Below, piece after piece: positions 57,514 to 64,000 of a stretch of 64,000 nt of DNA. The stretch is from positions 310,001 to 374,000 of the forward strand of contig NZ_MTLG01000125.1 of the NCBI RefSeq assembly GCF_002192695.1. The letters run 5' to 3'. Source of the stretch: Achromobacter xylosoxidans (lineage in GTDB: Bacteria; Pseudomonadota; Gammaproteobacteria; Burkholderiales; Burkholderiaceae_B). The position numbers and the translations under genes are program-made. The notes under the pieces were generated by a model. The model was not told the DNA's origin. It did no database searches and worked only from the letters and a program-made list of their open reading frames with translations. Every line of letters starts with the position of its first letter. The first letter of the stretch is position 1.

Positions 57514-57813
57514 ATGCCTACCATCGTGTTTCATAAGGGCGGCCAGACCTACACCGACGTGGTGAAGGACAACACCAACCTGGTGGTGCGGGCCGGCATC
57601 AAGCAGTTTCCGTATCCGCATCTGCGCTACGAATGCGGCATGGGCAAGTGCGCCAAGTGCGCCTGCCGCGTGCTGGCCGGGGCCGAGCATCTGCCGCCGG
57701 TCAACTGGAAGGAAAAGAAGCAACTGGGCGAACGCATCGACCAGGGCTACCGGCTGGCGTGCCAGCTCTGGCTAACCAGCGATATCGAGCTGGTCCAGGA
57801 CGTGGAGGCATAG
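57514..57813 (+). CDS. Plant-type [2Fe-2S] ferredoxin 1
   Basis: 99 residues. Cluster ligands Cys41, Cys46, Cys49 (YECGMGKCAKC) and Cys83 (RLACQLW), the C-x4-C-x2-C...C pattern. An extra Cys51 follows. Cytoplasmic. 71 nt after the diiron protein and 5 nt before the next gene. Probably delivers electrons to the diiron site. Confidence 0.9.
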   Translation: MPTIVFHKGGQTYTDVVKDNTNLVVRAGIKQFPYPHLRYECGMGKCAKCACRVLAGAEHLPPVNWKEKKQLGERIDQGYRLACQLWLTSDIELVQDVEA

Positions 57814-57818
57814 CGGCG

Positions 57819-58148
57819 ATGGGCCCCGTATACGTCATCTTGACCAGCAAGCCCGGCGTGTTCCGCACCGACGCGGACGACGGCGCGGTGGACATCCTGG
57901 AAACCTACGACTACGCGTTCTATGGCCGCGCGCTGGCGGTCTACCGCATCGCGCGCCTGCACGGCGACACCAAGCTCATCGTCACCGAGGAAACGCCGCC
58001 CTACGTGGTGAACCGGGTGCCGTCCAAGTTCCTGGAGAAGTTCGAGTCGGTGGAAGCGGCCCGCAAGGAGCTAGCGCACCTGACGCGCTTTGGCAGCATG
58101 GAATCGACCTTGACGCTGCGCCCGGGCGCGGTCGCCGCGGAGCACTGA
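57819..58148 (+). CDS. Unrecognised small protein between the two ferredoxins
   Basis: 109 residues, no cysteine, no signal peptide. Starts MGPVYVILTSKPGVFRTD; contains DILETYDYAFYGRALAVYRIARL and TKLIVTEETPPYVVNRVPSKFLEKFES. Predicted mixed alpha/beta. The 5-nt spacings to both neighbours imply translational coupling, so it should be a dedicated partner of the ferredoxins or the diiron enzyme. I do not recognise the family. Confidence 0.8.
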   Translation: MGPVYVILTSKPGVFRTDADDGAVDILETYDYAFYGRALAVYRIARLHGDTKLIVTEETPPYVVNRVPSKFLEKFESVEAARKELAHLTRFGSMESTLTLRPGAVAAEH

Positions 58149-58153
58149 ACGAC

Positions 58154-58495
58154 ATGGTCCAGATCACATTCATCTCCAACGGCGGCCTGGTCGCCACGGC
58201 GCCCGAGAACAGCAATCTGCTGCGCGTGTCGCTCAAGGAAAAGGGCGGCATTCCCTTCAAGTGCGGGGGCGGCCTGTGCGGCACCTGCAAGTGCCGTATC
58301 GAGGAAGGCCTGGAAAACACCGACGCCATCAAGCCGAAGGAGCGCAAGCACCTGCGCCCAGAGGATTTCGAGGCCGGCTACCGCATGGCCTGCCAGACCT
58401 TCGTCAACGGCGACGTGAAGGTCTCGTGGGTGATCCAGAACGGCAAGGGCGTGGTGGTGGGCGCGGCGTCCGATCCCGTGGAAGCGGCGACCTGA
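58154..58495 (+). CDS. Plant-type [2Fe-2S] ferredoxin 2
   Basis: 113 residues. Ligands Cys37, Cys42, Cys45 in KCGGGLCGTCKC and Cys80 in YRMACQTF; an extra Cys47. A C-terminal extension (NGKGVVVGAASDPVEAAT) follows the core. Clearly different in sequence from ferredoxin 1, so the pair probably has separate roles rather than being a recent duplication. Last gene of the operon. Confidence 0.9.
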   Translation: MVQITFISNGGLVATAPENSNLLRVSLKEKGGIPFKCGGGLCGTCKCRIEEGLENTDAIKPKERKHLRPEDFEAGYRMACQTFVNGDVKVSWVIQNGKGVVVGAASDPVEAAT

Positions 58496-58605
58496 GAGCT
58501 GCTGCCCGCGGGCTGCAAGGCCGCGGCCGGCAGACGAGGCCCCAGGCCCCAGGCCCTTGGCCGCGCGGCCGTCTCGGTGCCGTCAGCTTCTTGCGTGGCC
58601 CCGGC

Positions 58606-59325
58606 TCAGGCCACCGACGCGTGCGGCTGCTGCTGCGCTTCCGTATAAGCCTTGGCGGCGTTGTGCACATGCTGGCTGGCCAGCAGCGCGGCCAGGTCGC
58701 CGTTGCCGGCGATGACGGCGTTGAGGATCTGGGAATGCTCATCCCAGTTCTGCTTGGCGCGCAGCATGTTGCTGGGCGCGAACAGCAGCGCCGTGCGATC
58801 GCGCAGCGAACGCATCAGGTCGGTCAGCACCACGTTGCCGCCGATGGTGGCCAGCATTTCGTGGAACTGGGAATTCAGCGCCAGGAATTTGTCCAGCTGT
58901 TCGCTGCGGGCGGCTTCGGTGCCTTCGCGCAGGAAGGCCTGCAGGCGTTCCACGGTCTTGTCGTCGCGGCGCTGCGCCGCGAGCTTGGCGTTCAGGCCTT
59001 CCAGCGTGGCGCGCACCTCCACCATGTCGTAGGCGACGGCGTCGGACAGTACCGACACGGACGCGCCGCGGCGCGGTTCGATGGTCACCAGGCCCTCGGC
59101 GGCCAGGGCGCGCAGCGCCTCGCGCACGGGGATGCGCGACACGCCCATTTCTTCGGACAGGCGGCCTTCGACCAGGCGGTCGCCGGGCGTGAATTCACCG
59201 CTCAGGATGCGCTCGCGCAGCTTGTCGCGGATGACGGCAAACAACTGCGGATGCTGCTCGCCGATTTTCAGCGAGGCGGAGTGCTGCGTTGCTGCGGCTT
59301 GCGGGCTGACGGGTGAGATTGTCAT
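58606..59325 (-). CDS. GntR/FCD-family regulator
   Basis: 239 residues from the ATG at 59325; an upstream ATG at 59361 lies within a CATTGTAT motif and is less likely. Winged helix LRERILSGEFTPGDRLVEGRLSEEMGVSRIPVREALRALAAEGLVTIEPRRGASV; all-helical FCD domain with a metal/ligand-type SQFHEMLATIGGN and a DEHSQILNAVIAGN pair. Its position between the diiron operon and the exporter, permease and dehydrogenase genes makes it the likely regulator of the GTATAC sites in this island. Confidence 0.88.
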   Translation of the reverse strand: MTISPVSPQAAATQHSASLKIGEQHPQLFAVIRDKLRERILSGEFTPGDRLVEGRLSEEMGVSRIPVREALRALAAEGLVTIEPRRGASVSVLSDAVAYDMVEVRATLEGLNAKLAAQRRDDKTVERLQAFLREGTEAARSEQLDKFLALNSQFHEMLATIGGNVVLTDLMRSLRDRTALLFAPSNMLRAKQNWDEHSQILNAVIAGNGDLAALLASQHVHNAAKAYTEAQQQPHASVA

Positions 59326-59404
59326 GGCGAGCAGGTTTGGCTTAATGGATACAGTCTCCATTGTATTACCGGGTGTAGCCGCTTGGCGTTGGGGGCGCGG
59401 CGCA

Positions 59405-60148
59405 TCAGTGTCCCCCAAAAGCCTTGGCCAGCACGCCCAGCGCGCCCATGGCGCATACCGCCAGCAGCACGCCGCGCACGGCGCGCGGCGGCAGGCGGTG
59501 GCGCAGCCGGTTGGAGACCGCGAAACCGGCCAGCAGGAATGGCGCCAGACTAAGCGCCAGCCCGGCGTGATAGCCGGTGTACCGATTGGCCCATGCCAGC
59601 ATGGCCAGCGAGAAGATCGATCCCAGGAACAGCACCATGCCGAGCGTGGCGCGCAGGCGCGGCGGCGCCGCGTGCTGCATGACGATGGCGATGGGCGGGG
59701 CGCCCACCGAGGTCATGGTGCCCATGATGCCCGAGGCCACGCCCGCGCCGGACACGCGTCCGGGCGTGGCGGAAAAGTGCAGGCCGGCCGCGCTCAGCGC
59801 CACGGCCACCAGGATCAGGGCGGCGAACAAGACCCCCAGCGCCTGCGGCGCGAAGCGCGTCATGGCGTAGATGGCGATCAGCGTGCCGACCGCGCGCCCC
59901 GCCAGCGCGTAGGACACTGAAGGCCAGTCGATGGCGGCGCGTTCGCGCAGCGCGGTCAAGAGCGAAATGAAGCCGCCCAGCGTCAACAGCGGTCCCGGCG
60001 CCAGTTGGGGAAAGAACATGGCCGCCACCGGCGCGGCGAACATGGCGAAGCCGACGCCGCCCACGCCCTGCGCGATCGCGGCGCCGAACACCACGGCCGC
60101 CATGGTGGCGTATTGCAGGAGGTCGGGATACGGCAGGGAGGATGTCAT
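59405..60148 (-). CDS. TauE/SafE (TSUP) family exporter
   Basis: 247 residues with about eight membrane segments. GAAIAQGVGGVGFAMFAAPV near 22-41 and SGIMGTMTSVGAPPIAIVMQH near 139-159 are the two TSUP repeats. Family members export sulfite or organosulfonates or sulfur compounds. Its promoter faces the permease gene at 60376, with GTATAC-type dyads between. Confidence 0.87.
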   Translation of the reverse strand: MTSSLPYPDLLQYATMAAVVFGAAIAQGVGGVGFAMFAAPVAAMFFPQLAPGPLLTLGGFISLLTALRERAAIDWPSVSYALAGRAVGTLIAIYAMTRFAPQALGVLFAALILVAVALSAAGLHFSATPGRVSGAGVASGIMGTMTSVGAPPIAIVMQHAAPPRLRATLGMVLFLGSIFSLAMLAWANRYTGYHAGLALSLAPFLLAGFAVSNRLRHRLPPRAVRGVLLAVCAMGALGVLAKAFGGH

Positions 60149-60163
60149 GCCTGGGACTTATCT

Positions 60164-60180
60164 ACTATGTATACGATAGT
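60164..60180. promoter_or_regulatory. GTATAC dyad upstream of the TSUP gene
   Basis: ACTAT-GTATACG-ATAGT: perfect 5-nt arms around the GTATAC core, 16 nt upstream of the TSUP start codon. Candidate GntR operator. Confidence 0.5.
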
Positions 60181-60325
60181 CTATTCAGCATTTTCCAAAA
60201 TTTCATGAACTGCTTCAAAAATAAGGGTAATCACCTGATTTTTCGGCGCTATTCATGGATTTTCAGAATTATCGCTTTCCCTAGGCGCTGCATATTTTGA
60301 TTGGTATGGCTACAAACGAAATATA

Positions 60326-60337
60326 GTATACCGAATG
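60326..60337. promoter_or_regulatory. GTATAC site upstream of the permease gene
   Basis: GTATACCGAATG, resembling the start of the 15-mer at 56642 and 62013, about 40 nt before the permease ATG. Candidate GntR operator or -10 region. Confidence 0.4.
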
Positions 60338-60375
60338 TGGCGCCATAACAGCCACGCATACAAGGGGAATAGCAC

Positions 60376-61908
60376 ATGCAAGCGGACGTAGTGCTCAACG
60401 CTGCTCATTGGATGTACCTGATCAGCGTGGCCGCCATCATCCTGACGATGATTCTGCGGGCCAACGTGGTGGTGCCGTCGGTGATCGGCACCTTTCTGGT
60501 GGTGCTTGCCATCACGGGCAATCCGATCAGCGCCCTGATCGGCATTTTCTCGGCCAGCTTCGTGGCTGCGAAGGAGCTGTTCAACATCTTCCTGGTGATC
60601 ACCTTCATGACGGCGCTGCTCAATGCGTTGAAAACCCTGCAGGCGGACGTGCGCATGGTGCAGCCGTTTCGCCGCGTCATGCGGGGCGGGCATTCGTCCT
60701 TCCTGATCATCGCCCTCTGTACTTATGTGATTTCGCTGTTCTTCTGGCCGACGCCGGCGGTGCCGCTGGTGTCGGCCATCCTGCTGCCCGCGGCCATCGC
60801 GGCGGGCCTGCCGCCCTTGGCGGGTGCCATGGCCATTGCCATCGCCGGCCAGGGCATGGCACTGTCCTCGGACTACGTGATCGGGGTGGCGCCCAGCATC
60901 AGCGCCAAGGCGGCGGGGGCGGCGGTCAGCGCCGCCGTGGTCGCGGACCGCGCCCTGGTGCTGTCGCTGATCACCGGCGCGGTGGCCCTGGTGGCAGCCT
61001 ACCTGCTGATCCGCAAGCACATCGTGCCGGCCGACGCGGGGCTCCTGTCCGCCTGGCAGGCCCGGGCGCAGGATGGCAGCCTGGCGCGCATCGAGCAGTC
61101 CGGCTCCTTCGACAAGGCCGAGCTGGCCCGCGGCACCATGGGGGCGGACCCCGCCCTGCCTAGCGGCCCGGCTCTGAGCGACGAAGAGCGCCGCCGCGTG
61201 CGCTGGTCCAAGACCTTTGCCGTCGTGACGCCGCTGGCCTTTCTGGCGGTGATCGCGGTCATGGTGCTGCCGCGCCTGTTCCCGTCCCTGCCCGCGCTGC
61301 GCGGCGGCGATGCGGCGGCGCTGGTGGGCGGCGTGGCCTTTGTCGTGATGATGCTGGTGACCCTGGCCGCGGAAGGCCCGCGCAAGATGCTGGACGTCTG
61401 TCCGGAGCACGTCACCGACGGCTTTGTGTTCGCCTTCAAGGCCATGGGTTCGGTGCTGCCGATCGCGGGCTTTTTCTTCGTGGGCGCCAACGAAACCGCC
61501 GCGCAGATCCTGGGCGTGCCGCAAGCGCAGGCGCCCGGCCTGCTGTTCGAGGTGATTTCCGCTGGCCAGCACCTGATTCCCGAAAACCATTTCCTGGTGG
61601 CCTTCGGCGTGCTGCTGGTCGGCATGATCACCGGCATCGACGGATCCGGCTTCGCCGGCCTGCCCCTGACCGGCACCCTGTCCGGCGCCCTGGGCCCGGT
61701 GGTGGGCGTGGACCCGGCGACGCTGGCGGCAGTCGGCCAGATGGGCGCGGTCTGGACTGGGGGCGGCACGCTGATCGCCTGGTCCTCGCTGATCGCGGTG
61801 GCGGGCTTTGCGCGGGTCAACGTGCTGTCGCTGGTGCGCGCCCTGCTGTTGCCGGTGCTGCTGGCGCTGTTCGTCTCGACGATCTGCGCCGTGCTGATCT
61901 GGAGCTGA
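60376..61908 (+). CDS. Ion-transporter-superfamily permease
   Basis: 510 residues with about 12 membrane segments and a hydrophilic central loop (about 215-275). Two inverted halves with AIAGQGMALSSDYVIGVAP and LVGMITGIDGSGFAGLPLTGTLSG recall IT-superfamily (CitM/DctM-like) carriers for carboxylates or other anions. AAGGGG precedes the ATG. A terminator follows. The substrate is presumably that of the adjacent aldehyde dehydrogenase pathway. Confidence 0.75.
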   Translation: MQADVVLNAAHWMYLISVAAIILTMILRANVVVPSVIGTFLVVLAITGNPISALIGIFSASFVAAKELFNIFLVITFMTALLNALKTLQADVRMVQPFRRVMRGGHSSFLIIALCTYVISLFFWPTPAVPLVSAILLPAAIAAGLPPLAGAMAIAIAGQGMALSSDYVIGVAPSISAKAAGAAVSAAVVADRALVLSLITGAVALVAAYLLIRKHIVPADAGLLSAWQARAQDGSLARIEQSGSFDKAELARGTMGADPALPSGPALSDEERRRVRWSKTFAVVTPLAFLAVIAVMVLPRLFPSLPALRGGDAAALVGGVAFVVMMLVTLAAEGPRKMLDVCPEHVTDGFVFAFKAMGSVLPIAGFFFVGANETAAQILGVPQAQAPGLLFEVISAGQHLIPENHFLVAFGVLLVGMITGIDGSGFAGLPLTGTLSGALGPVVGVDPATLAAVGQMGAVWTGGGTLIAWSSLIAVAGFARVNVLSLVRALLLPVLLALFVSTICAVLIWS

Positions 61909-61931
61909 TACCTGTTTGTGGCGCTGCTTTG

Positions 61932-61955
61932 GGGTCCCTGCGGGGACCCTTTTTT
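61932..61955 (+). terminator. Rho-independent terminator after the permease
   Basis: Stem GGGTCCC / GGGACCC with a 4-nt loop followed by six T residues, 24 nt after the stop codon. It separates the permease transcript from the aldehyde dehydrogenase promoter. Confidence 0.9.
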
Positions 61956-62012
61956 CCAGGCGGCGCCCGGTCCGGAGCAGGGGTTTACACGTATCGATCC
62001 ATATTGATTAAA

Positions 62013-62027
62013 GTATACAATGTTCAT
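62013..62027 (+). promoter_or_regulatory. GTATACAATGTTCAT element, copy 2 (aldehyde dehydrogenase)
   Basis: Identical 15-mer to 56642-56656, ending 58 nt before the GTG start at 62085, almost the same distance as copy 1 from its gene. Confidence 0.65.
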
Positions 62028-62084
62028 AAGCCAACCCGCCCAGGCACTCGCGGCCAGCCGGGCGCAGACTAAGGAAGAGCTTCC

Positions 62085-63545
62085 GTGGACGACCTCTCGC
62101 AGCAAACATTCCTGAACCACATCGGCGGCAGCTGGGTGCCCAGCGGCACCGGCAGGACGGCGCCCAACATCAACCCGGCCGATACCAGCGACATCGTGGG
62201 CCGTTTCCAGGTGTCGGACGCCGAAGACGCCCGCCAGGCGGTGGCGTCCGCCGAAGCCGCCTTCGCCGGCTGGCGCGATACGCCGATCTCCAAGCGCGCC
62301 GCCATCCTGTTCCGCGCGGCCCAGTACCTGGAAGACCATGCCAACGACATCGCCCGCGAACTGACGCGGGAAGAGGGCAAGAGCCTGAACCTGGCCAAGG
62401 ACGAGGTCCTGCGTTCGGCGCAGACGATCCGCTTCTACGCCGTGGAGGGGCAGTCCTTCACGGGCGAAACCTATCCCAACGACGACCCGGACATGGTGGT
62501 CTACAGCCAGCGCGAGCCGCTGGGCGTGGTGACGGTGATTTCCCCCTGGAACTTTCCCATTTCCATCCCCGCGCGCAAGATCGCTCCGGCGCTCATCACG
62601 GGCAATACCGTGGTGTTCAAGCCCTCGTCCGATGCGCCCATGTCGGGCTACCGCCTGACCGAAGCCTTCGTGCAGGCCGGCCTGCCGGCTGGGGTGCTGA
62701 ATTTCCTGACGGGCCCGGCCGGCGCCGTGGGCGAGGCCATTACAGGCGCACGCGCGGTGCGCGCGATTTCCTTCACGGGCTCCACCGCCGCAGGCGAACA
62801 GATACACCGGACCGCCGGCCTGACCACCCGCACGCAGATGGAACTGGGCGGCAAGAATCCCCTGATCGTGCTGGCGGACGCCGACCTGGACCGCGCCGTG
62901 GACCTGGCCGTGAAGGGCGGCTTTTCGCTCAGCGGCCAGGCCTGCACCGGCACCAGCCGGGTGCTGGTGGACAAGCGCGTGCGCCAGGCCTACACCGACA
63001 AGCTGCTGGCCCGCATCAAGACGCTGACCATAGGCAACGGCCTGGACGGCAACTTCGACCTGGGTCCGCTGGCCACCGCCAAGCAGTTGGACAACGTGCT
63101 GGGCTACGTGGCGGTCGGCAAGCAGGAGGCCGCGCACCTGTATGGCGGCGACCGCCTCACGGGCGCCGGCTTCGAGCGCGGCTACTACGTGTCGCCCGCG
63201 CTTTTCACCGACGTCACGCAGCAGATGCGCATCGCACGGGAAGAGATCTTCGGCCCGGTGATTGCGCTGATCGAGGTGGACGGCTACGAAGACGCCATCT
63301 CCAAAGCCAACGACACCGAATACGGCCTGTCGGCCGCCATCGCCACCAGCGATGCGCGTTATGCGCATCGCTTCGCGCGCGATATCCAGGCCGGCACCGT
63401 GAAGATCAACCGGACCACCACCGGCAACCTGATCAACGCGCCGTTCGGCGGACTCAAGCATTCCAGCACCTCCACGTTCCGCGAATCGGGGCGCGTGGGA
63501 CTGGAGTTCTACACGCAGATCAAGACGGTCTACCGCGCCGGCTGA
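62085..63545 (+). CDS. NAD(P)-dependent aldehyde dehydrogenase
   Basis: 486 residues, GTG start preceded by AGGAAGAG. ALDH hallmarks: SPWNFPISIPARKIAPAL with the catalytic Asn, FKPSSDAP, FTGSTAAGEQI, MELGGKNP with the general base Glu, and GQACTGTSRV with the nucleophile Cys. Closest by feel to the ketoglutarate/glutarate-semialdehyde and lactaldehyde group, so substrate uncertain. Followed after 39 nt by a GlcG-like gene on the same transcript. Confidence 0.9.
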   Translation: MDDLSQQTFLNHIGGSWVPSGTGRTAPNINPADTSDIVGRFQVSDAEDARQAVASAEAAFAGWRDTPISKRAAILFRAAQYLEDHANDIARELTREEGKSLNLAKDEVLRSAQTIRFYAVEGQSFTGETYPNDDPDMVVYSQREPLGVVTVISPWNFPISIPARKIAPALITGNTVVFKPSSDAPMSGYRLTEAFVQAGLPAGVLNFLTGPAGAVGEAITGARAVRAISFTGSTAAGEQIHRTAGLTTRTQMELGGKNPLIVLADADLDRAVDLAVKGGFSLSGQACTGTSRVLVDKRVRQAYTDKLLARIKTLTIGNGLDGNFDLGPLATAKQLDNVLGYVAVGKQEAAHLYGGDRLTGAGFERGYYVSPALFTDVTQQMRIAREEIFGPVIALIEVDGYEDAISKANDTEYGLSAAIATSDARYAHRFARDIQAGTVKINRTTTGNLINAPFGGLKHSSTSTFRESGRVGLEFYTQIKTVYRAG

Positions 63546-63584
63546 GGCCGCGGTCCCTAAACGCAAGCAAAGGAGGTCATCCCC

Positions 63585-64000
63585 ATGAAGCAGGTCTATC
63601 GTCTGGAACTTGAAGAAGCGCGCGTGATGGTGCGCGCGGCCATCGCCAAATCGGAAGAGATCGGCGTGCTGGAGACGATCTGCATCGTCGACGACGGCGG
63701 CTATCCCATCGCGCTGGAACGCATGGACGGCGCCCGCATCACCGGCCCGCAGATCGCCTGGAACAAGGCATTCACAGCGGCCGGGCACAAGCGTTCCACG
63801 CATCTGTTCAACACGCCGCCCAACGGTCCCGCGCTGCCCGGCAACGAAGCGTTCGGCATCCAGTGGAGCTTTGACGGCAAGTTCGCCGTGTTCGTCGGCG
63901 GCTTTCCCATTGTGGTCAACAACGAAGTGATCGGCGGCGTGGGCCTGAGCGGCGGCAACGGCGAACAGGACACCAAGGCTGGTCTGGCCGCGCTTGCGGC
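63585..64000 (+). CDS. GlcG/HbpS-family protein (3' end outside window)
   Basis: 138 residues visible. AAGGAGGT lies 8 nt before the ATG, an excellent ribosome site. GlcG/PduO-C (heme-degrading domain) pattern: CIVDDGGYPIALERMDGA, NKAFTAAGHKRST, FVGGFPIVVNNEVIGGVGLSGG. Such proteins often accompany oxidative catabolic operons (for example glc) but have no firm activity. Continues past the window edge. Confidence 0.85.
   Translation, partial: MKQVYRLELEEARVMVRAAIAKSEEIGVLETICIVDDGGYPIALERMDGARITGPQIAWNKAFTAAGHKRSTHLFNTPPNGPALPGNEAFGIQWSFDGKFAVFVGGFPIVVNNEVIGGVGLSGGNGEQDTKAGLAALA

Noticed and set aside
60999-63803. Very long minus-strand frame (934 codons) opposite the permease and aldehyde dehydrogenase
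   Set aside because: Antisense shadow of well-supported genes; spans a clear terminator and promoter region.

Overview
This window is about 64 kb of GC-rich, densely coding bacterial DNA. Third-codon positions are strongly G/C. The content points to a beta-proteobacterium of the Alcaligenaceae (Achromobacter/Bordetella type): several orphan tripartite-tricarboxylate (Bug-type) binding proteins, a complete hut cluster, many LysR/GntR/AraC regulators, and ABC-dependent capsule export genes. The family assignment is inferred from gene content and was not checked against a database. No rRNA, tRNA, CRISPR array or intact insertion sequence was seen.

Layout. 0-6.1 kb: 3' part of a capsule export/modification cluster (KpsM-like permease, a KpsT-like protein that has lost every ATPase motif, KpsE-like protein, TPR-acyltransferase fusion, secreted PL1-type lyase). 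6.2-7.9 kb: hipBA toxin-antitoxin pair behind nested palindromes. 8-12.2 kb: AraC regulator and Bcr-type efflux pump, Ohr peroxidase, a lone Imm43-like gene, a Crp/Fnr regulator. 12.3-15.3 kb: binding protein, BKACE enzyme and SDR dehydrogenase. 15.3-20.6 kb: DUF1254 protein, CPA2 antiporter, TerC, UspA, spermidine-synthase-like protein. 20.6-22.6 kb: an unusual papain/alpha-beta-hydrolase fusion. 22.8-24.6 kb: dkgB and its LysR neighbour. 24.6-28.5 kb: two ornithine-cyclodeaminase-family genes around a D-carbamoylase-like gene and an Lrp regulator. 28.5-31 kb: DUF1059 protein, GTPase, panB. 31.3-33.4 kb: two glycan (probably LPS core) genes. 33.4-37 kb: lipoprotein 5'-nucleotidase and the frmR-adhC formaldehyde operon with a G-tract operator. 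37.1-45.6 kb: hutC-hutD-hutU-permease-hutH-hutI plus a nitrilase-family gene, with a perfect HutC palindrome. 45.6-53.9 kb: efflux pumps, two orphan Bug receptors, LysR, M20 amidohydrolase, phosphoribosyltransferase. 54-55.7 kb: sorAB sulfite dehydrogenase. 56.7-64 kb: a redox/catabolic island.

The most interesting part is 56.6-64 kb. A heme-oxygenase-like diiron protein (CADD/PqqC type, all six metal ligands recognisable) is followed by two plant-type [2Fe-2S] ferredoxins that flank a small unrecognised protein. Then come a GntR/FCD regulator, a TauE/SafE exporter, a large permease, an aldehyde dehydrogenase and a GlcG-like protein. An identical 15-nt element lies about 55-58 nt upstream of both the diiron operon and the aldehyde dehydrogenase, and related GTATAC sites lie between the exporter and the permease. 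This suggests one co-regulated and apparently uncharacterised pathway.
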